Shown here: one piece after another, positions 41,509-49,972 of the stretch | How positions within the stretch are numbered: the first letter of the stretch is position 1 | Layout: each line of letters starts with the position of its first letter | Assembly (NCBI GenBank): GCA_934699135.1 | Contig: CAKUVM010000003.1 | Span: 41,568 to 105,567 of the forward strand | Source: an uncultured Bacteroidales bacterium | Lineage (GTDB): Bacteria > Bacteroidota > Bacteroidia > Bacteroidales > Marinilabiliaceae | Reading direction: 5' to 3' | Length of the DNA stretch: 64,000 nt | Position numbers and translations under genes: made by a program | The notes under the pieces: model-generated | Told to the model about the DNA's origin: nothing | Seen by the model: only the letters and a program-made list of their open reading frames with translations | Databases searched by the model: none

Positions 41509-42828
41509 ATGGCAGACCCGTTTTTGCGCCGCCGGCTGACCGATGCCGAGGTGGCCTACGTCTTTCGGCATTTGGCATGCCACGTGTCGGCCGACGTCCC
41601 GTTGGGCAGCGTCATTGAGTGGCCGCGCTCCGACGCTCCCCTGCGCAAAGATTTCATGATAGGCGGCGTCCCGGTCCTCTTCCCGTGCGCCGGTGCCCCG
41701 CCGGCGCCTTTTGAGGTGGACGGGGGCAGGGTGGTTGTGAGGCACGATTTGGTCAAGAGCGCCTTCTACCTTCTCTCAGCCTATGAGGAATGGGCGACGG
41801 GCAGGGTCGATGAGTGGGGGCGTTTCCCCTATGAGGGCTCATTGCAAGATGAGTTGGGCGTGGCTCGTAAACCCATTGTGAACTATTACTTCAAGTGGAT
41901 GACGGAAGCTATTGCGCGCCAATGCGAGATGCTCGGCATCCGATGCTCTGTGACCAGCCCCCTCGGAGGGCCGTCGCTCCACTTGTCTCATGATGTTGAC
42001 CAGGCTCGCTACTTCACGTGGCGCAAGGCGCTTTTCCGTTGCGCGCAGGTGGCGGGCCTCAGGCGATGCGACGTCAGTCGGAGGCGCATGGCGGCTGCTG
42101 CGGTTCGCTCCCTGCTCCAGATGGCCGGCCTGCTCCACGATGCCGACCCATATTGGAGCTTTGAGGAGATTTTGGACAACGAGGCTTACGTGGGCTACAA
42201 GTCTGACTGGTTCTTCTTGCCCGATGACGCAGGCCCTTTCCCGCCAGACTACGCGCTCGCTGACCCCGACATCGCCACGCTTATGGCTCGTCTTGCGGGG
42301 CTTGGCTGTAATGTAGGGCTTCATGCACCCATATGTTGCAGAGATACAGGACAATATGCCGCTCAATTTAAAGCACTTTCAGATGCCTGTGGCCATGCCG
42401 TGCGGCGTGTGCGGCAGCACTTTTTGGCCATCCGTTGCCCACAGTCCTACGTTGCCATGGAGGCCGCGGGGCTTGAGGCAGATTTCTCATATGGCATGTC
42501 TCATCATGAGGGCTTCCGCAACAGCTATTGCCTGCCCTTCCATCCTTTCGACCATGACGGGCAGCGCGCCCTGGAGCTGACCGTGGTGCCGCTGGCAATG
42601 ATGGACGTGACGGTGCTGCGCCACCGCTCGTTGGGCTATGAAGACATTCTCCTCGCCGTCGGCGAGATGCTTGAAGAGGTGAGGCTCTTCGGCGGTGTCT
42701 TCAGCCTCTTGTGGCACAATTCTACTTTCGACGAGGTCTACTATCCTGGCGTGCGCAGGCTCTATGAGGACTTGCACCTCTTTTTCAGCCAATATCAGCT
42801 CCGCCAGTTCGTCTTGCCGAAGTTCTAG
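41509..42828 (+). CDS. Polysaccharide deacetylase-fold protein (DUF7033-like)
   Basis: A 439-residue protein with the NodB-type HDVD motif (LSHDVDQARYF near residue 160) and a later LLWHNS element, as in Bacteroidota polysaccharide deacetylase-like proteins that carry a long N-terminal domain. No signal peptide is visible, so it should be cytoplasmic and may act on a nucleotide- or lipid-linked glycan precursor. ATG 41509 follows one codon after a TTG and a strong promoter. A glycosyltransferase gene converges with it 15 bp downstream. Confidence 0.82.
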   Translation: MADPFLRRRLTDAEVAYVFRHLACHVSADVPLGSVIEWPRSDAPLRKDFMIGGVPVLFPCAGAPPAPFEVDGGRVVVRHDLVKSAFYLLSAYEEWATGRVDEWGRFPYEGSLQDELGVARKPIVNYYFKWMTEAIARQCEMLGIRCSVTSPLGGPSLHLSHDVDQARYFTWRKALFRCAQVAGLRRCDVSRRRMAAAAVRSLLQMAGLLHDADPYWSFEEILDNEAYVGYKSDWFFLPDDAGPFPPDYALADPDIATLMARLAGLGCNVGLHAPICCRDTGQYAAQFKALSDACGHAVRRVRQHFLAIRCPQSYVAMEAAGLEADFSYGMSHHEGFRNSYCLPFHPFDHDGQRALELTVVPLAMMDVTVLRHRSLGYEDILLAVGEMLEEVRLFGGVFSLLWHNSTFDEVYYPGVRRLYEDLHLFFSQYQLRQFVLPKF

Positions 42829-42843
42829 CCCCCGCGCCCGGAC

Positions 42844-43752
42844 TCAGCGTCCTGTGGCCATATATTTCCACCTCTTCAGGGTGTTTATGACCCTGCGGAT
42901 GGCCGATGTGTCATAGAATTTTCGAAATTGCGCGGTGATGCGCGGGTCCGGGGCCACGCCTTGCGCGAAGTCTCGCAGCCCCACGTTGGCGGCCAGTGGC
43001 GCGTCATATCGGTCTGTGGCCCTCATGTTCGTGCCGGAGCCGTCGGCCCCCGTGTTGCGCACCAGGCTCTTGCGCGGATACACCGTGGGCTCATGGCATG
43101 TGAAGCCCGCGTAGCAGAACCGTATGCTCCACGAGCGAATCTCGCCCGTCTTCCACCGCAAGAGCATGGGGCTGAGGTCGTCTCCGCACCCGTTGAAGGC
43201 GCGTCGGCTCCGGCTGTCGCGTATAAAGGTGTCGAAGGAGGCCACGTCCCAGTCCACCTTTTCCCATTCTGCCCGCCACGTGGCCCAGCCCCATGAGCAG
43301 TTGCGGTGCATCATGTAGGTCGAGGCCGAGTAGTCTCGCGGCATCTCAATGTCTGGTGAGTAGCCCGCCACGGAAAACACGCCGCGGTTCTCGTAATAAT
43401 CCAACGCCGCGTTCATATATCGCAAGAAGAAAGCCGACACCTCGAGGTCGTCTTCCAACACAATGGCTCGCCCGCGCTCACGCATCACCCTCCCCACGCC
43501 GTCTATGATGTTGGCGGCCAGGCCCATGTTGCCCTCGCGCTCCACAAGGCTCACGCTGCCGAACCCTTTTGCGGAGCGGCACAGGTCGCGCACCTCGGCC
43601 ACGAGCTTGGCGTCGGGGCCGTCTTCCCGCGCCCCGTCGGAGAATATGACGAGATCCGACCTCTCCGCGCCGTCGGCCGCCGCCAGGCTGCGGAGGGCCC
43701 TGCTGGTGTGCGCGGGTCTGTTATATGTGAAAAAAATTACCGGTGCGGGCAT
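42844..43752 (-). CDS. Glycosyltransferase (GT2/GT13-like)
   Basis: A 302-residue nucleotide-sugar transferase. VIFFTYNRPAHTSRALRSL is the N-terminal sugar-nucleotide fold, IVLEDDLEVS carries the DxD-type metal site, and CSWGWATWRAEW is typical of GT2 relatives that resemble the GNT-I (GT13) group. No signal or membrane segment is visible, so it acts in the cytoplasm; donor and acceptor are unknown. Its start codon is embedded in a perfect hairpin directly after its promoter (43750-43803). Confidence 0.85.
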   Translation of the reverse strand: MPAPVIFFTYNRPAHTSRALRSLAAADGAERSDLVIFSDGAREDGPDAKLVAEVRDLCRSAKGFGSVSLVEREGNMGLAANIIDGVGRVMRERGRAIVLEDDLEVSAFFLRYMNAALDYYENRGVFSVAGYSPDIEMPRDYSASTYMMHRNCSWGWATWRAEWEKVDWDVASFDTFIRDSRSRRAFNGCGDDLSPMLLRWKTGEIRSWSIRFCYAGFTCHEPTVYPRKSLVRNTGADGSGTNMRATDRYDAPLAANVGLRDFAQGVAPDPRITAQFRKFYDTSAIRRVINTLKRWKYMATGR

Positions 43753-43779
43753 ATTTGCTTTCTTTTTGAAAGCAAATAT
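43751..43779. other. Perfect hairpin overlapping a start codon
   Basis: ATATTTGCTTTC (43751-43762) and GAAAGCAAATAT (43768-43779) form a 12-bp perfect stem with a 5-nt loop. On the minus strand the 3' arm ends inside the ATG of the glycosyltransferase, and the 5' arm overlaps its -7 element. On the + strand the stem is followed by AGCTTTTTT, so it could also terminate any transcript coming from the left. Confidence 0.7.
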
Positions 43780-43803
43780 AGCTTTTTTGTGGCGAAAGGC
43801 AAC
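43773..43803 (-). promoter_or_regulatory. Promoter of the glycosyltransferase gene
   Basis: On the minus strand GTTG (43803-43800), a 19-bp spacer and TATATTTG (43780-43773) fit the Bacteroidota consensus. The ATG (43752) is only about 20 bp from the -7 element, so the leader would be very short. Confidence 0.6.
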
Positions 43804-43827
43804 GCGACGCCTGGCTGCTGCCGGTGG

Positions 43828-44751
43828 CTAGCGGAAGTTGTAGTGGGCCAGTTTTCGCTGTCTGCGCGAGGCTCGCACCACAGACAGAGTCTGGATTCCT
43901 ACCGAGAGGAGGATGAGGCACAGCCCGCACACGAATGACGCGTTTAGCTCTTTGGCCTCGCCGAAAAACAGCATGGCCAGGATTATGCTGTAGACGGGCT
44001 CCAGGTTGTTGGTCAGGTTCACCGTGAAGGCCGAGACGCTCTTCAGGGCCTGGAGCTGAAGCAGGTATAGGAATATGGTGCTGCCGATGGCGCACGCCGC
44101 CAGCCACGCCGCGTCTGTGGCCGACGGCAGGAGCGTCATGTCGGGGTCGGCTATGGCAAAGACGGGCACCAACGCCGTCAGGCACAGCGCGCCGCCCGTC
44201 ATCTCGTGGAGCAGCACCGTGGTGCTTTTGTAGCTCACTTTGCCGTTGAGCCTCTTGTTGCTGACCGTATATATGGCGCCGAAGAGCGAAGACGCCACGC
44301 CTAGGCAGATGCCCTCGCGATAGCGCGTGTCAAGGTGGAAAATAAGCGCCACGCCCACCAGCGTCAGGCCGCTCACCATGACCTCGCGCGCCGATATGCG
44401 CCCGCGGGTGAGCCACGGCTCCAAGAAGGCCGTGAAGAAACCCACGAGGGTGAAGCACACCACGCCTATCGATATGTTAGACGCCTTGATGCTGGAGTAG
44501 AAAAGCACCCAGTGGATGCCCAGCATGGCGCCCACGGCGAACATCCGCCACACGTCGCCGCGGCCCACGCGCTCCACGCGCCCCATGGCCCAAAACGCCA
44601 CCCACAGAGCGGCGGCGGCCAAGAGCATGCGGTACCACGAGAGGGCGAGGCCGCCCAGGCTTATCAGCCTGCCGTAGAGGCCCGTGGTGCCGGCAATGAT
44701 GACGGACAGGTGCAACTTGGTGAGCGCCTCGCGTGTGCCGCCTCGTTCCAT
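43828..44751 (-). CDS. EamA/DMT-family transporter
   Basis: A 307-residue inner-membrane protein with about ten hydrophobic segments in two repeated EamA halves. Typical stretches are SLGGLALSWYRMLLAAAALW, LGIHWVLFYSSIKASNISIG and, in the second half, LKSVSAFTVNLTNNLEPVYSI. EamA proteins export or import small metabolites, often amino acids or related compounds; the substrate is unknown. I chose ATG 44751 (MERGG); an upstream TTG at 44781 is possible. The FKBP gene lies 75 bp away in the same direction. Confidence 0.88.
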   Translation of the reverse strand: MERGGTREALTKLHLSVIIAGTTGLYGRLISLGGLALSWYRMLLAAAALWVAFWAMGRVERVGRGDVWRMFAVGAMLGIHWVLFYSSIKASNISIGVVCFTLVGFFTAFLEPWLTRGRISAREVMVSGLTLVGVALIFHLDTRYREGICLGVASSLFGAIYTVSNKRLNGKVSYKSTTVLLHEMTGGALCLTALVPVFAIADPDMTLLPSATDAAWLAACAIGSTIFLYLLQLQALKSVSAFTVNLTNNLEPVYSIILAMLFFGEAKELNASFVCGLCLILLSVGIQTLSVVRASRRQRKLAHYNFR

Positions 44752-44826
44752 ATGTGTTTCGTTGATAAGGAGATGAGACAATGTTTCCCGCGGGGTGGGG
44801 GCTTGCGCCTCGCCCCGCCCAGTCCC

Positions 44827-45228
44827 TCACGCCACGCCGGTCAGCTCAATGTCAAAAATGAGGGTGGAGCCGCCGGGTATGTCGGGTTGCGTCATGTCGC
44901 CATAGCCCAGCTCGGCGGGGATGTAAAGCTCCCACCTGTCGCCCACGCGCATGTGCTTCAGCGCTATTATCCAGCCCTCAATGAGGTCGCGCAGGCGCAG
45001 GGCGCACGGCACGTCCTCGTCGCGGCTGCTGTCAAATTTCTTGCCGTCTATGGTCCACCCGGTGTAGTGGACGCTCACGATGCTGTCGTCGTCGGGCTGC
45101 GTCCCGTTGGCGTCGCCGCTCTCCAGCACTTTATACATAAGGCCTTTCTCCAGGCGTTTCACGCCCTCCTCTTTTATTTTGGCAGCCAGCCACAGATGGT
45201 TGGCCTTGATATATTCTTTTCTGGTCAT
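44827..45228 (-). CDS. FKBP-type peptidyl-prolyl isomerase
   Basis: A 133-residue cytoplasmic FKBP. After an N-terminal helix (about 1-30, rich in Lys and Glu) comes the FKBP domain with VSVHYTGWTIDGKKFDSS, ALKHMRVGDRWELYIPAELGYG and STLIFDIELTGVA; the aromatic and Asp residues of the active site are present. No signal peptide is seen with ATG 45228, and a longer reading frame upstream adds 50 residues over the promoter. It assists folding of proline-containing proteins. Confidence 0.9.
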   Translation of the reverse strand: MTRKEYIKANHLWLAAKIKEEGVKRLEKGLMYKVLESGDANGTQPDDDSIVSVHYTGWTIDGKKFDSSRDEDVPCALRLRDLIEGWIIALKHMRVGDRWELYIPAELGYGDMTQPDIPGGSTLIFDIELTGVA

Positions 45229-45284
45229 TTGTCTTTTGGCGCGCGGTGAAAAAATGCGCGCCCCTGTTTTGTTATTTTGCGGGG

Positions 45285-45316
45285 CGAAATTACTTACGGG
45301 GCGCGACATTTCCAAC
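45285..45316 (-). promoter_or_regulatory. FKBP gene promoter
   Basis: Minus strand: GTTG (45316-45313), 20-bp spacer, TAATTTCG (45292-45285), one base off the -7 consensus. The FKBP ATG is at 45228. Confidence 0.45.
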
Positions 45317-45349
45317 AAGTTCGGCCTCCCATTCGCCAGGCTCCGGGGA

Positions 45350-45395
45350 CGTAAAAAGCGAGACGGCTGAGGCTTCATGCCTCAGCCGTCTCGCT
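45350..45395 (-). terminator. tRNA-Leu terminator
   Basis: A 17-bp perfect stem (45357-45373 with 45379-45395) has a 5-nt loop. On the minus strand TTTTTAC follows, immediately after the tRNA 3' end. Confidence 0.92.
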
Positions 45396-45397
45396 CG

Positions 45398-45479
45398 TAC
45401 CCCGACCCGGGCTCGAACCGGGACAGATTGCTCCATTGGTGTTTGAGACCAACGCGTCTACCAATTCCGCCATCGGGGC
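45398..45479 (-). tRNA. tRNA-Leu (anticodon CAA)
   Basis: On the minus strand an 82-nt cloverleaf reads from GCCCCGATGGCGG to the discriminator A. The acceptor stem is GCCCCGA/TCGGGGT with a G-T first pair. The D-arm contains AATTGGTAGACGC, the anticodon arm is TTGGT-CTCAAAC-ACCAA with anticodon CAA, a short extra arm (TGGAGCAATC) fits a class II leucine tRNA, and the T-arm is CCCGGTTCGAGCCCGGG. CCA is not encoded. A promoter and a terminator flank it closely, so it is a single-gene transcript. Confidence 0.95.
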
Positions 45480-45490
45480 GTTACGGGCTG

Positions 45491-45521
45491 CAAATTTAGC
45501 AACATTTTCATTCCGCGCAAA
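45491..45521 (-). promoter_or_regulatory. tRNA-Leu promoter
   Basis: On the minus strand TTTG (45521-45518), 19-bp spacer and TAAATTTG (45498-45491) are an exact -33/-7 match. The tRNA 5' end is 12 bp from the -7 element, as expected. Confidence 0.85.
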
Positions 45522-45615
45522 CATTTCTTCCCCCTATGCCGATATGAGGAAATAGAACGCTTTCAAATTAGGGAAATATTTCTTTATTCAACCCCGCTCT
45601 TTAGCAACCTTACCT

Positions 45616-45623
45616 TACATTTG
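45616..45623 (+). promoter_or_regulatory. sdhCAB promoter (-7 element)
   Basis: TACATTTG matches TAnnTTTG, about 98 bp before the sdhC ATG; no -33 TTTG at the expected distance. Confidence 0.45.
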
Positions 45624-45720
45624 CGTGTAAAAATTAGCGTCTGGCGCGGGCTGTCCTTTGCGTCGGGGCTTTTGGCTTGTACCTACCAAAAAATTAATAC
45701 ACATAATTATCAATTCTTTT

Positions 45721-46407
45721 ATGAGCTCAATCTTCAAATCCTCCATTGGAAAGAAGTTGATCATGAGCGTCACGGGTGTCCTCCTGGTGCTCTTCCTTCT
45801 TTTCCACATGAGCATGAACCTTGTGGCAGCGTTCTCTGGCTCCGCCTACAATGCCGTCTGCGCGTTCCTCGGAACCAATTGGTACGCCCTCGCCGGCACG
45901 GCGGTCTTGGCCCTCGGCTTCATCATCCACATCATCTACGCTTTCATCCTCACGGTGCAGAACCGTAAGGCGCGCGGGAATGACCGTTACGCTGTCGTTG
46001 ACAAGCCCGCGGGTGTCGAGTGGGCCTCGCAGAACATGCTCGTCCTCGGCGTCATCGTCCTCCTCGGCCTCGCCCTCCACCTCTCCCACTTCTGGTATAA
46101 CATGATGTTTGCCGAGCTGGCCGGTGTCGAGGGTCAGTTCGGCCACGCCGATGGCGCGGGCTGGGTGGCTTTCTATCTCGGCCAGTGGCCGGTGGCCATC
46201 GCCTACATCGTCTGGATTGTGGCCATCTGGTTCCACCTCTCCCACGGCTTCTGGAGCATGCTCCAGACCCTCGGCTGGAACAACCTCGTTTGGCTGGAGC
46301 GCTGGAAGACCATAGCCAAGTGGTACGCCACCATCGTCTGCCTCGGCTTCGCCGTCGTGGTCCTCGGCTTCGCCCTCAAGGTCTTCCCACTCTGCTCTTG
46401 CTGCTAG
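45721..46407 (+). CDS. sdhC: Succinate dehydrogenase/fumarate reductase cytochrome b subunit
   Basis: A 228-residue haem b membrane anchor with five hydrophobic helices. The segments MSVTGVLLVLFLLFHMSMNL, ALHLSHFWYNMMF and AIWFHLSHGFWSMLQTLGWN carry the haem-binding histidines. This is the Bacteroidota type (one polypeptide, two haems) that serves fumarate reductase during succinate-forming fermentation with menaquinol. ATG 45721 begins MSSIFKSSIGKKL; upstream in-frame sequence is leader. It is the first gene of sdhC-sdhA-sdhB, with gaps of about 40 bp. Confidence 0.93.
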   Translation: MSSIFKSSIGKKLIMSVTGVLLVLFLLFHMSMNLVAAFSGSAYNAVCAFLGTNWYALAGTAVLALGFIIHIIYAFILTVQNRKARGNDRYAVVDKPAGVEWASQNMLVLGVIVLLGLALHLSHFWYNMMFAELAGVEGQFGHADGAGWVAFYLGQWPVAIAYIVWIVAIWFHLSHGFWSMLQTLGWNNLVWLERWKTIAKWYATIVCLGFAVVVLGFALKVFPLCSCC

Positions 46408-46449
46408 CCCCCTGACTTCCCTTTTGACAAAATAACCATTCCGAAAACC

Positions 46450-48396
46450 ATGGCAAACACTATAGATTCCAAAATCCCGCAGGGTTCGTTGGCCGAGAAG
46501 TGGACCAACTATAAGGCCCACCAGAAACTGGTCAACCCCGCCAATAAGCGCAAGCTCGACATCATCGTCGTAGGCACCGGCTTGGCTGGCGCGTCCGCGG
46601 CGGCCACGCTCGGCGAGATGGGCTTCAACGTCCTCAACTTCTGCATCCAGGATAGCCCGCGCCGCGCGCACTCCATTGCCGCGCAGGGTGGCATAAACGC
46701 CGCCAAGAACTATCAGAACGACGGCGACTCCGTATACCGCCTCTTCTATGACACCATTAAGGGTGGCGACTACCGCGCGCGCGAGTCTAACGTATATCGC
46801 CTCGCGGAGGTGTCTAACAACATCATCGACCAGTGCGTGGCTCAAGGCGTGCCTTTCGCGCGCGAGTACGGCGGCCTCCTCGCCAACCGCTCTTTCGGCG
46901 GGGCGCAGGTCTCCCGCACGTTCTACGCCAAGGGTCAGACCGGCCAGCAGCTCCTCCTCGGGGCCTACTCCTCCCTCTCTAAGGAGATCAAGAACGGCAC
47001 GGTCAAGCTCTTCACCCGCCGCGAGATGCTCGACGTCGTCGTCATCGACGGCCGCGCGCGCGGCATAATTGTCCGCAACCTCATCACGGGCGCCATCGAG
47101 AGATATTTCGCCCATGCCGTGGTCATCGGCACCGGCGGTTATGGCAACACATATTTCCTCTCCACCAACGCCATGGGGTCCAACGGCTCCGCAGCCATGC
47201 AGGCTTACCGCAAGGGCGCCTATTTCGCAAACCCCTGCTACTGCCAGATCCACCCCACCTGCATCCCCGTCCACGGAGACATCCAGTCAAAGCTCACCCT
47301 CATGTCAGAGTCTCTCCGCAACGACGGCCGCATCTGGGTCCCCAAGAAAAAGGAGGACGCTGAGGCCATCCGCCTCGGCAAGAAGACCGCCAATGACATC
47401 CCTGACGAGGACCGCGACTTCTACCTCGAGCGTCGCTACCCTGCTTTCGGCAACCTCGTCCCGCGCGACGTGGCCAGCCGCGCCGCCAAGGAGCGTTGCG
47501 ACGCCGGCTTCGGCGTCAATGAGACGGGTCTCGCCGTCTTCCTCGACTTCAAGTACGCCATCCAGCGCCTGGGCGAAGACCGCGTCCGCGACCGCTACGG
47601 CAACCTCTTCGAGATGTATGAGAAGATCATGGCCGAGAACCCGTACAAGACCCCGATGAAGATATTCCCCGCCATCCACTACACTATGGGCGGCATCTGG
47701 GTTGACTATGAGCTTCAGACCTCCATCCCCGGCCTCTTCTGCATCGGCGAGGCAAACTTCTCAGACCACGGCGCAAACCGTCTCGGCGCGTCCGCGCTTA
47801 TGCAGGGCCTGGCCGACGGCTACTTCGTCTTGCCATACACCATCCAGAACTATCTGGCCGACCAGATTCAGGTCAAGCCCATCCCCACCACCGCTCCGGA
47901 GTTCGACGCTGCCGAGAAGGGCGTGAGGGACAAGATCGCCAAGATTATGTCCATTCAGGGAAAGCGTTCAGTAGACTCCATCCACAAGGAGCTAGGCCAC
48001 GTTATGTGGGAGTATGTCGGCATGGGCCGCACCAAAGAGGGCCTCACCACGGCCCTCGGCAAGCTCAAGGAGATAAAGAAGGAGTTCTGGTCCAACGTCT
48101 ACGTGCCTGGCAAGGCCGACGACCTCAACACCGAGCTGGAGAAGGCTCTCCGCCTTTCTGACTTCATAGACATCGGCTACCTCATCGCCATTGACGCCCT
48201 CAACCGCAACGAGAGCTGCGGCGGCCACTTCCGCGAGGAGTACCAGACCGCGGATGGCGAGGCTCTGCGACGCGACGACCTCTACTCTTACGTCTCTTGC
48301 TGGCACTATCAGGGCGAGGACCAAGACCCTGGGCTGCTCAAGGAGCCTCTCGACTATGAGTTCACGGAGCGCAAGACACGTAACTACAAGAACTAG
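46450..48396 (+). CDS. sdhA: Succinate dehydrogenase/fumarate reductase flavoprotein subunit
   Basis: The 648-residue catalytic subunit that interconverts fumarate and succinate with covalently bound FAD. It has the nucleotide-binding VVGTGLAGASAAATLGEMG near residue 42, the FAD-linking His segment RAHSIAAQGG, the active-site HPTCIPV region and HYTMGGIWVDYELQTSIPGLFCIGEANFSDHGANRLG near the centre, where the second FAD contacts lie (named by parts: HYTMGGI, GANRLG). C-terminal arginine-rich sequences are intact. In anaerobic Bacteroidota fumarate reduction is the usual direction; the same family also runs as succinate dehydrogenase. Confidence 0.96.
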   Translation: MANTIDSKIPQGSLAEKWTNYKAHQKLVNPANKRKLDIIVVGTGLAGASAAATLGEMGFNVLNFCIQDSPRRAHSIAAQGGINAAKNYQNDGDSVYRLFYDTIKGGDYRARESNVYRLAEVSNNIIDQCVAQGVPFAREYGGLLANRSFGGAQVSRTFYAKGQTGQQLLLGAYSSLSKEIKNGTVKLFTRREMLDVVVIDGRARGIIVRNLITGAIERYFAHAVVIGTGGYGNTYFLSTNAMGSNGSAAMQAYRKGAYFANPCYCQIHPTCIPVHGDIQSKLTLMSESLRNDGRIWVPKKKEDAEAIRLGKKTANDIPDEDRDFYLERRYPAFGNLVPRDVASRAAKERCDAGFGVNETGLAVFLDFKYAIQRLGEDRVRDRYGNLFEMYEKIMAENPYKTPMKIFPAIHYTMGGIWVDYELQTSIPGLFCIGEANFSDHGANRLGASALMQGLADGYFVLPYTIQNYLADQIQVKPIPTTAPEFDAAEKGVRDKIAKIMSIQGKRSVDSIHKELGHVMWEYVGMGRTKEGLTTALGKLKEIKKEFWSNVYVPGKADDLNTELEKALRLSDFIDIGYLIAIDALNRNESCGGHFREEYQTADGEALRRDDLYSYVSCWHYQGEDQDPGLLKEPLDYEFTERKTRNYKN

Positions 48397-48437
48397 TAGC
48401 CCTGCTGCGGAACAAAAACTTTTTCAGACTATTCGCA

Positions 48438-49193
48438 ATGGATAAAACTATAAACGTCACGCTCAAGGTCTGGCGTCAGAAAGGACCTAAGGAGAAGGGC
48501 CACTTCGAGACCTATAATCTCCAGAACATCTCCACCAACATGTCATTCCTCGAGATGCTCGACACTCTCAACGAGCAGCTCGTGGCAAAGCATGAGGAGC
48601 CCGTGGTGTTCGACCACGACTGCCGCGAGGGCATCTGCGGCATGTGCTCGCTCTACATCAACGGCCACCCTCACGGCCGCGACGGCCACACCACCACCTG
48701 CCAGCTCCATATGCGCCGCTTCTCCGACGGTGAGACCATCACCATCGAGCCGTGGCGGTCGGCAGGCTTCCCCGTGGTCCGCGACCTTATGGTCGACCGC
48801 TCGGCCTATGACAAGATTATGCAGGCCGGTGGCTACACCTCCATCCGCTGCGGCGCGGCGCAAGACGCCAACGCCCTCCCAATCTCCAAAGAGGCTGCCG
48901 ATGAGGCCATGGATGCCGCCAGCTGCATCGGCTGCGGCGCATGTGCGGCGGCTTGCAAGAACGGCTCCGCCATGCTCTTCGTCTCGGCCAAGGTGAGCCA
49001 GCTGGCCCTCCTTCCGCAGGGCCGTGTCGAGGCCGCGCGCCGCGCCAAGGCCATGGTGGCCAAGATGGACGAGCTCGGCTTCGGCAACTGCACCAACACA
49101 GGCGCTTGCGAGGCCGAGTGCCCCAAGGGTGTCTCCATAGCCAACATTGCTCGCCTCAACCGCGAGTTCCTCAAGGCCAAACTCAAAGACTAG
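48438..49193 (+). CDS. sdhB: Succinate dehydrogenase/fumarate reductase iron-sulfur subunit
   Basis: A 251-residue electron-transfer subunit linking the flavoprotein to the membrane anchor. The plant-type [2Fe-2S] cysteines are C62, C67, C70 and C88 (DCREGICGMC, TTTCQ). The C-terminal half has the ferredoxin-like clusters CIGCGACAAAC and CTNTGACEAECPKG. It is 41 bp after sdhA and ends in a strong terminator, closing the operon. Confidence 0.96.
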   Translation: MDKTINVTLKVWRQKGPKEKGHFETYNLQNISTNMSFLEMLDTLNEQLVAKHEEPVVFDHDCREGICGMCSLYINGHPHGRDGHTTTCQLHMRRFSDGETITIEPWRSAGFPVVRDLMVDRSAYDKIMQAGGYTSIRCGAAQDANALPISKEAADEAMDAASCIGCGACAAACKNGSAMLFVSAKVSQLALLPQGRVEAARRAKAMVAKMDELGFGNCTNTGACEAECPKGVSIANIARLNREFLKAKLKD

Positions 49194-49232
49194 GCCGAAC
49201 CCTCGCGCCGCAGGCGCAGGTTATGGAATATG

Positions 49233-49268
49233 GCCGCCGCCCCGCTTCGCGGGGTGGCGGCTTTTTGT
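49233..49268 (+). terminator. Terminator of the sdhCAB operon
   Basis: GCCGCCGCCCCGC (49233-49245) pairs with GCGGGGTGGCGGC (49249-49261) with one G-T wobble, and a TTTTTG T-tract follows. Confidence 0.88.
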
Positions 49269-49972
49269 TTTTTATATGCCTATGTTTGTTAGTCGCGGTC
49301 TTTTCAAAGTCGGCGTTTCGTTCTCCTCGCGGTCTGACTCCATAGGCGGGTGGAACGCCATTCGTGTGAAATGAGATAAGGCTTCACCGCTTGCCTAAAG
49401 AAAACATCTTATGTTAATGACCTGTTAACGCACCCTCGCTGTTATGCAATATCAATATAGATAACTAACTTCGCACTGTCAAAGAATGGTAGGGGACACC
49501 GAACAGAACATGTCCCAATGGCCTCACTGTTCCTTTTCAAAGACACCATCTTTTCGCCTGTATGTTCACTTTCCAAACCTTGCCGAATGCTTCACGCCCT
49601 CAATTGGCCTCAATAAAGTTCTCTGTCAGGCATTCTTTCGTCTGCTAGCTAGAAATTCTGGGCGTTTAAGAAGCAACGCGAAGAAATGCGCAGCTGGCAT
49701 AACTGTTCGTTCTGTACGGTGGTATGTTTTGCCATAATATTTATTTTGTGTATCTGTCTGAAGAATAGACCCTTATTTGTAAGCGGTTGGTGGCAATTTG
49801 AATTTTGCGAATATAATTCAAACACAATGGTGCTAACGTAAGAAATAAAGATATACCTTTGAGCCGTCGGACGAAAGGGATGACACCGGATCCATAATCT
49901 GTACAGGGTTTCACCGCCGCTTCCGCCAGACAATCAAGTTTCGGTAAGTTTTAATAATCATTAAGCTCTAAC
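49269..49972. other. Gene-poor AT-richer intergenic stretch
   Basis: About 700 bp without a gene I can defend. Short open frames exist on both strands (for example about 83 codons at 49486-49737), but they overlap, lack family likeness and have no promoter. The minus strand has an interrupted frame with several stops that could be an old gene remnant. A -7 match TACCTTTG (49854-49861) near the right end may serve the downstream lipoprotein gene, about 111 bp before its start. Confidence 0.5.
49854..49861 (+). promoter_or_regulatory. Promoter of the lipoprotein/porin-like pair (-7 element)
   Basis: TACCTTTG matches TAnnTTTG exactly; the gene starts about 112 bp downstream and no -33 partner is clear. 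Confidence 0.4.

Noticed and set aside
45727..47274. 515-codon minus-strand frame opposite sdhC/sdhA
   Set aside because: Antisense shadow; composition (Asp/Glu/Ala/Val) reflects the reverse complement of highly expressed genes.
49486..49737. Small + strand gene of about 83 codons
   Set aside because: No family likeness, no promoter at a sensible distance, and an equally good frame exists on the other strand.
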